DNA from: Desmodus rotundus
Lineage: Eukaryota; Chordata; Mammalia; Chiroptera; Phyllostomidae
Assembly: GCF_022682495.2 (NCBI RefSeq)
Contig: NC_071397.1
Span: 14,165,082 to 14,229,081, forward strand
Direction of reading: 5' to 3'
DNA: 64,000 nt
Shown here: in pieces, positions 57,500 to 64,000 of the stretch
How the letters are laid out: every line of letters begins with the position of its first letter
Numbering within the stretch: the first letter of the stretch is position 1
Notes under the pieces: model-generated
Database searches by the model: none
What the model was told of the DNA's origin: nothing
Seen by the model: the letters and a program-made list of their open reading frames with translations, nothing else
Position numbers and translations under genes: made by a program

Positions 57500-58180
57500 G
57501 TTTTGGCATTTGAAACCTTTCATTATAGAAATGTTCAAATATGCATAATGAAAAAGGGTAGTATAATAAAGACTCATGTATGCATGTCTCACACATTCAG
57601 CCCAGTTACCAGTGATAGCCAAGTATGCTTTACTTGTATCCCCCATCCCTGCTTCCCCATCCCTACTGTTGGGATTATTTTCGGAGAGGTCTGTGTGTCA
57701 ACTTTTTGATCACCTTGAGGAGAAGTATGTACAGGGTAGGCAGGGTTTGTTCTTGATTTTTTTTGCTCTGTCAGTTTTCCAAATAAGAACTTGATGTGCT
57801 AGAAAAATTTCAAGATGACCAATTTAGTTGTTTCAAGTTTGCAATCATGGGTTTGATGTTACCATATTTGGTGGGTTTTAATCCCTTGCAGTAATTATTC
57901 CTTATGATGTACAAGTTGTCCCATATTAACCAGAGACACTCTTACAAAAATTGGCTTTTTGTAAAAATGGCACAGTGTTTGATAAACCCTTTGCTTCTGG
58001 TATTTCAATATATAATATGTTTTCTACCCAAGTCAGATGTAGAACCAGCCATTATTCCGAGAAGCTGTGCTTGTTTGCTGTGGAAATGGAATTGAGTTCA
58101 CTTCTGGATGAGGGGCACTCATTATTGATGTGCAGGGTACCAGTGCTTTTCATGGATCAACACAAATGAAGATTTTTCTG
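57500..58180 (-). mobile_element. Old L1M 3' UTR, antisense
   Basis: 'tttcattatagaaatgttcaaatatgcataatg', 'gtagtataataaagactcatgtatgc', 'ttgtcccatattaaccagagacac' and 'tctacccaagtcagatgtagaaccagccattattccgagaagctgtgc' follow the order of antisense L1MC/L1ME 3' UTRs. Strongly decayed. Confidence 0.6.
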
Positions 58181-58517
58181 AGAAGGGTTTACACTAATAG
58201 TCTGAATGTAAAATAAAAAATGCAGGTTTTTTAAATTAACTTTTAAAAATATTTTATGTCTGCATATTTTTCTTGTATGTTAAATTTCATTTCCACATTC
58301 CATTAATATAATTACTTATTTCCCTCATCCAATAATGAATATGGAATAGCTTCATAATGATACCAATGCTATTACTGAAAATACTAGTGTTATTACTGAA
58401 TACTGTTTTATACTTTGCAATTTTTTGTCCTTAAGGTATACTCTATTAGAGACAATCCAGATGAATTGTTTTAAACTTTAGTAAAATAAATATCTTCTGT
58501 GTGGTTAAGCTACTGAT
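58181..58517. other. Unassigned spacer
   Basis: AT-rich, no supported feature. Confidence 0.4.
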
Positions 58518-58596
58518 CTATCATCCATCTATCTATCTATCATCTATCTATCTATCTATCTATCTATCATCTATCATCTATCTAAATATCTATCAT
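58518..58596. repeat. (TATC)n microsatellite
   Basis: About 78 bases of TATC/CATC tetranucleotides with interruptions (ATCATCTATC). A likely polymorphic marker. Confidence 0.95.
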
Positions 58597-59198
58597 AAGA
58601 CACACACATGCCTGTGTGCACACACTATGTTGACCCCTGAACTCACCTAAATATGGCAAATATGGCAGCACCGTGCTCAATCAGTTGGTTGACACAAACA
58701 CCTCATATACTTTTTGAATATTGACCAAAAATCACTTAGGAACATGAATGGCTTGGTCAAATTGGAGGTGGAGGGTCTTAATATCTATAGATGAGCAGTA
58801 TGGAAAAGGCAGATGATGCTAATAATTTCAATTTAGGAAAGGCTGGATGGTCAGCTGAGGTTGAAATATTTTTATGTAAATTCAGTTTTGGTACATTCTT
58901 CAAATCATACTTAGCTGGAGGAAGTCTCTTTGTCCCTCAATTATCTTTTAATTTTAATGTTTTTCTATGGTCAAAACAAACATTATAACCTGCAACTCCA
59001 CTTTATTCTTTGATGATCTTTACTGGCTTCTTTGTGTAACCATTTATCTTAATTTGGTAAAATTTACCTAGACTTTGCAAGTGCCCTTATACAGCCCAGT
59101 AACTTTTATGTGGTATATATGAAGGAAGGGGTACGAACACGGTTCTGGTAATTATGATGAGATCCTGAAACCCCAAGTAAATGGCTGAATTTCTTTTC
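58597..59198. other. Gene-free unique sequence
   Basis: No supported feature. Confidence 0.4.
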
Positions 59199-59211
59199 AT
59201 TTAATAACCAT

Positions 59212-59423
59212 GAGCCCTGGCCCACACTCAATCAGTGGATTGAGTGCGGGCTGTGAACCAAAGGGTTGCCAGTTCGATTCCCAGTCAGGGCACATGCCTG
59301 GGTTGTGGGCCAGGTCCCCAGTAGCGGGGCACACAAGAGGCAACCACACATTAATGTTTCTCTCCCTCTCCTTCTCCCTCCCTTCCCTCTCTCTAAAAAT
59401 AATTAAATAAAACTTAAAAAAAG
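59212..59423 (+). mobile_element. VES-type bat SINE, sense
   Basis: GAGCCCTGGCCCACACTCAATCAG head (box A region altered), B box AGTTCGATTCC at about 59270, 'cagtcagggcacatgcctgggttgtgggccaggtcc', 'ccacacattaatgtttctctccctctcc' and AATAATTAAATAAAAC tail. A 13-base duplication, ATTTAATAACCAT (59199-59211) versus ATTTCATAACCAT (59424-59436), has one mismatch. Confidence 0.9.
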
Positions 59424-59436
59424 ATTTCATAACCAT

Positions 59437-60939
59437 TCGTTACTCCACTAGTTATGAGGCATTTCATAGAAACAAATATAAGGTCTTTCCAGCTGTTCTC
59501 ACCACATCTAGGCCTCACACCTCGAATGTTTAGGTTGGTTTAGACACAAATACCCTGAAGTGCAGTGCTCAACCCCTAGGAGGAGAAGTCAGTGGTAATA
59601 AGGTGACAAACTCTGCTGTCCATCATCATTACTATTCTTATCCTAAGTGAACAGCACAGGGTGTGCTTGGGTGTGGGGACGCACAATTTTAACACGATAA
59701 AAGGCTGACACCTGAATAATACAAATGGTCACAATCTGGGTACAGCAGAACTGTACATGTAGTTCCACAAATAAAATTCTTATTGGTAAAAACATCTGAG
59801 AATTCAAATAAGTTCCAATGAATTTTAGAGGATATTTTAACATTACCTAGGACTCTCAGGGAAAGAGCAGAGTGCTATTTCCAGTGGAAATAAAGAAAAG
59901 GCAGAGAGAATTGGCTTCAATAAATACCTTGGAACAGTCTGAGAGGAGAATTTACTCTGGGTCTTTTCATAAATTAAAATGACATTAGGGACAGTTTTTA
60001 AACTGGAGAAGTTAGCTTTAGCTTTTCACAAAGAAGATCTTATGTAACTCTAGCACACAGCTGTGCAATTAACTATAGTTTATATATGCAAAATCAGCTC
60101 TGCCCTTCTACTTTATTACTGGAAAATGAGATTGCTAATTGGACTAGAAATCTTTAGAAGGGAAAAAATCAAATAGAAATTGAGAGTCTGGAGACATGTG
60201 TAGAAAGGAATAGTGAGAGAAGATGTTAAAACATGAAGGGGACATAGAGGTTATTGCTGCGGTAACACTTTTTTTAGTCTCCTCAAAATTGCCTCCTGAC
60301 ACCAAATCCAGCCAGGGTTAGACAGAGACTTTTTTTTAAAAAAGAAAGAAGAGAGAACACACACACACACACATAGGACAGAGAAAAACACGTTGCATGA
60401 ATAAACTCGTCAACATAGGTAGATAACAGTGAGGTCCGCAAACCCAATAATGTAGGCAAGTGAGGCCAAATGACCACAAGCAAAACCAGAATAACTTCAG
60501 CTAACAAATGTGCAGGTAGAGAGAGAATTAGAAAAATCCCCATTTTGACACCCTAAGAAGCAATTGATCTTGGTTACAATCACCAGTAATTAAAACGTTA
60601 GCATAAAGTTTGGTCAGGCAACTACGGTGCCCTGGCTGCCAACACTTCAGTCCAACTTTCTGTTAGCTTCCAAGTTATAATGCCTAGTCATCTCTGCCTT
60701 CCGATGTGAAGCAATTTGAAGCGCATGGTACCTTCTACAGAAGAAATCGTGTCAAATGTGGAACCCGAATCTAAGCAGCTTCCGGAGATAGTATTCATAT
60801 TCATTCTTGGGATGCATAAGGGTAGGAAAACAAGTTGAGTGATGCCACAAGAAAGAAAACAGCTACAGAAAATGGGACATTGTACATGATCACTGATACT
60901 TTGCTGGAGAAAGTCAGTGTCAAGGAAAAAAGAGGGTTT
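59437..60939. other. Gene-free unique sequence
   Basis: No gene. A (CA)n run lies at 60357-60373. Confidence 0.4.
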
Positions 60940-61010
60940 TTTAAAAAATTGTTGTTCTATTACAGTTCTCCCAATTTTCCCACGTTGTTCTCCCCTGCTC
61001 TGCCCAAATA
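60940..61010 (-). mobile_element. Very short LINE-1 3' end, antisense
   Basis: 'ttttttaaaaaattgttgttctattacagttctcccaattttccca' matches the extreme 3' end of antisense bat L1 ('ttattgctattacagttgtcccaattt'), then stops after 'cccctgctctgccc'. No clear duplication. Confidence 0.6.
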
Positions 61011-61429
61011 TATAGATGTATAAGCTAATGTAAAGTTGGGACACTGTTTTAATATATATTTGACAAATAAACTATAGAAATATATTTATGAGATGAGAGG
61101 GGAAATCTGGTCTGGACTGGGTATTAGGTGCCATCAAAAGATTCTCATTCATCGTGTTAGTTGTGATAGTGGTATTGTGATTATGTAAGAAAATGTGCAC
61201 TTTTAAGTTATGATTACTGATACCTAAACAATGTGAACAAGTTGCCATCCCGGTACAACTTAACTATAAATCTGATTCCACACAGCAAAAAAAATCCTAT
61301 TGGTAAAACTCTTTCCTGGTAATTCGAGTAATTATAGGTATGTTTTAGAAATGCGTGCAGAAATGACATAGTGTTCAAAATTTTATTTTATGACAGGAAA
61401 ATGAGGAAAGGCTTAAAGGAATGTAAATG

Positions 61430-61535
61430 AAGTAACATTGGCAAAAATTTGATAGGTTTTAAATCCGGAGGATGTGTCTTGCACTAGTGTCCCTCACTTT
61501 GTGAATGTTTGAACATTTTATAATAAACAATATTA
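61430..61535 (+). mobile_element. L1M 3'-end fragment, sense
   Basis: 'cggaggatgtgtcttgcactagtgtccctcactttgtgaatgtttgaacattttataataaaca' resembles the end of old L1M elements ('...ctacttttgtatatgtttgaaattttccataataaaa'). Confidence 0.5.
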
Positions 61536-61569
61536 GAAATATAATGATAAATTACAGTTATTTTTATTC

Positions 61570-61830
61570 AACAAATATTTTTGTAGGCATCTTTTTGGGG
61601 CCAGGCCTGGGGAGTCAGTGCTGATCATTCAGACCTGGGCTGTGCAGACATGGACCTTACATTTTACTTTATGAGAAGGATCGAAACCAAGTTGATAAAA
61701 TATTGTAAAAAGCACTACGTGCCATGAAGGAAATAAACAGGATGCTGAGGTAGAGAATAATGGGAGGACTATCAAAACTTGGCCGGAATGTGGGGCCAGA
61801 CCAGCACCTTCAGAGGACATTAGGCTGAGA
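61570..61830 (+). repeat. Ancient interspersed repeat, family not named
   Basis: 'caacaaatatttttgtaggcatc', 'ctgggctgtgcagacatggaccttacattttact' and 'gtaaaaagcactacgtgccatgaaggaaataaacagg' resemble the same old repeat group as 3880-4990. Confidence 0.45.
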
Positions 61831-61896
61831 CTGGAAGTGTCTAGTTAATTTTTTAAATTGGAATAAAGAGTTTTCTAGGCAGAGAGAATGACATTT

Positions 61897-62222
61897 ATTT
61901 TATTTTTTCATTTTTTTTCAATTACAGTTTACATTCCATACAATTTTGTACTGGTTTCGGGTACACAGCATAGTGGTTAGACAATTATATACTTTACAAA
62001 GCATCCCCCCTGATATTTCAAGTACCCACCCGGCACCATACATAGTTATTACTATATACTGCAACATTATGGACTTTATTCCCTATGCTGTACTTCACGT
62101 CCCTGTGACTGCTTTGTAACTCTGTACTTCTCAGTGTCTTCACCTTTTTCACCCAGCCCCCCCAACCCTACTCTCCTCTGGCAACCAGCAGTCTGTTCTC
62201 TGTATCTATGAGTCTGTTTCTG
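61897..62222 (-). mobile_element. LINE-1 3' end, antisense, with target duplication
   Basis: 'tttcaattacagtttacattccatacaattttgtactggtttcgggtacacagcatagtgg' and the rest run parallel to the element at 1764-2163, down to 'ctatgagtctgtttctg'. A 13-base duplication, GAGAATGACATTT (61884-61896) versus GAGAACAACATTT (62223-62235), has 11 matches. Poly(A) on the minus strand appears as T-rich sequence at 61897-61920. Confidence 0.85.
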
Positions 62223-62235
62223 GAGAACAACATTT

Positions 62236-63894
62236 GTACAATCTGTGTTGGGGAAGAGTTTGGTTGGGTGGACAATTGAAAGGCTACCACTGGTTTGAGA
62301 GCTCGGTAATGACCCAGATGCGGTAGGAAAGGAAAAGGAGTGCGTTCCAGTAGATACCACGAGCCTCACAAAAGGGAAAATTTGTATTTTAGTGTATGTG
62401 CAGCAGGAAGTTCCAGAAGGGTCTTCAGAAAATGTCATTTTTCTTTTTACAACATTTTTAGATCAGCATAATTCGTGCATATACAATAGTTTGGAAGATA
62501 CAATGTATTTACTTATTTCTTCATCACACAGTAAGTGCTGGGTTGGGGTTCTGTGGAGATACAGACTCTACCTGCTTGTTTTTCCTTGCTAGTAATTTCA
62601 GAACAAGAAAAGAATAAGAGAAAACCAGAAAAGTCATTTAAAATGAATGGCTTTCCAAATTCAAATGAATGTTTAAGCTTTTAACAAGTGTGTTTTCAAT
62701 ACAGGAATAGCACTAACTGGAATGAAAACAGAAATAGTTTGATTTTTGGACAATTTCTGCTGTATTTTTTCCCCTAATACAGAGTTATAGCTAGTTACAG
62801 CAAAGTTCTCCTGAATTGCAAATGAATGATTTTTTTAAAAATGGGTTATAAAATACATAAAAATGCTGGTGTAGTCAGGAGAAATGAAAACAAAAAGAAA
62901 AAAATACCAAAAAATTGTTTCTGATCTTTTTATTCTGCAGACATAGGTATGGATGATTACTTTTATTATAGTCTGTGCTAAAGGACAGTAGGAGTAATGT
63001 GGCTACCTGTGCCTTTTTCTAATCAAAGTTTTTTATTTGCATTGCTTTTAGTTCTTCACTTTCTATGTTTAAAGTATTTGGAGACTCACATTCAGCATAC
63101 AGCCACGGGAGCCAGATATGCCTAGTGAAATAGCTGGTGTCGACAGGTGTGACTTATTTCTGACATATGCTGTACAAGCAATTGTGTTAGGATGACATCC
63201 ATCACAGATAATGGCAAGCTAGAAATGGCACTATCATATTTCATTCTGATAATCATAAAAGCATACACAGAAAACCTAATATTTCAGCCCATAGTGGGGG
63301 AAAACTCTTCAACTGGTATTCATAGCATAGCTGTATTTAAATCAAAGTAACAGAAATGGGGCATTGCTCAGAACTAAGCTAGTCATATTGCTTATAATTT
63401 CATTTTAACGAGTAGAAATTAATTTCTAGTAAACATCTGTTGCTAGTTCCTGCATCAACATAACTACCGTTATCATTTATGAAATGTGTTTTCTAGAGAC
63501 CTAATGTTACATGCAATGCCCGATACACTGCCAGCTATTGAGTCGGTTCTGTGAGTGTTCAATCTGCATGGGCAGGCTCCTATCCAAGCCAACAGAAATT
63601 ACTTTGGCAATTAGTTCTATTAAGAAATTACCTTAGCAATTAATGCTATTGAGAAACTTTGGATGTTTTCTCCTGAGGGGTAGAGGAAAGCACTACCTGG
63701 CAATGTCCTTGATGTGAGTCAGAGGAAGAATTTCCAATGTGGAGAAACAAGGCAGAAAGTTCGTGTCTGTCTGCCACAAGACTGCCTAGTACCTTAGGTA
63801 TAACGTTCCTCCATTATTGACACTTTCTTTCTCATCACTTTAGACATCATGCTGTAACAGTGTAACAATAACTGGTCAAGACGGGTTTCAAAAA
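62236..63894. other. Gene-free unique sequence
   Basis: No gene or named repeat. Confidence 0.4.
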
Positions 63895-64000
63895 AGGGAA
63901 CATTCGAACAAAACCAAGGAGAATGTGTTAGAGTGGGACCCAGAGATACTGGGGAGAGTATTCTAAGCAGAGAGGAGTCAGTGCATTCTTACATGGTGAA
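63895..64000 (+). repeat. Start of an ancient repeat running off the window
   Basis: 'aggagaatgtgttagagtgggacccagagatactggggagagtattctaagcagagaggagtcagtgcattcttac' resembles the 'attccaggcagagggaacagcaagtgc' phrase of the repeat at 3880-4990. The rest lies outside the window. Confidence 0.35.

Noticed and set aside
62076..62438. 120-codon minus-strand frame
   Set aside because: Starts in unique DNA and runs into an antisense L1 3' UTR. A composite of unrelated sequence.

Overview
This is nuclear DNA from a placental mammal, most likely a bat. The key evidence is a set of full-length tRNA-derived SINEs of the chiropteran VES type, at about 12107, 38452, 47839, 51652, 53200 and 59212. They start with a CCCTGGCTGGTGTGGCTCAGTGG-like head, carry a GTTCGATTCC Pol III B box, and end in a pyrimidine tract and an AATAAA-rich tail. 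Several are flanked by target-site duplications. SINEs of the horseshoe-bat/fruit-bat (RHIN-like) type were not seen, and the SINE wording resembles noctilionoid or phyllostomid bats, but the family-level assignment is only a guess. CpG is sparse and there is no CpG island.

I find no protein-coding gene, tRNA, rRNA or other cellular gene. All open frames are short, have no recognisable domain, and show no exon-like arrangement. The only recognisable coding remnants belong to transposons: LINE-1 ORF2 fragments and the N-terminal part of a mariner transposase. The window is therefore intergenic or deep intronic DNA.

Layout. 0-2.2 kb: an old sense LINE-1 (L1) ORF2 relic with a very small L1 insertion inside it, then a younger antisense L1 3' end. 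2.2-9 kb: mostly unique sequence, with a TA microsatellite and an ancient repeat at about 3.9-5.0 kb. 9-13.3 kb: three SINEs and a small terminal-inverted-repeat transposon. 14.5-16.5 kb: an ERV-L-like LTR plus internal relic. 17.6-18.6 kb: a MaLR LTR and a second LTR candidate. 20-29 kb: MIR, L2 and L1 fragments in unique sequence. 28.7-37.7 kb: several L1 3' ends with clear insertion hallmarks, a hAT element, and a 2.7 kb block of L1ME plus a younger L1 ORF2. 38-48 kb: SINEs, MaLR, an L2 with a nested L1M, hAT elements (including MER20), an internally deleted mariner and a hAT fold-back element. 48-64 kb: MLT1 LTRs, three SINEs, further L1 ends and long stretches of unassigned sequence.

These elements do not form a cooperating system. 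Their value is historical. Target duplications, nesting, a 5' inversion, a candidate 3' transduction and a fold-back transposon allow insertion events to be ordered. I found no evidence of a previously undescribed biological system. The most original observation is that two hAT copies share a left half up to a natural 13-base palindrome, which looks like the point where a fold-back derivative arose.
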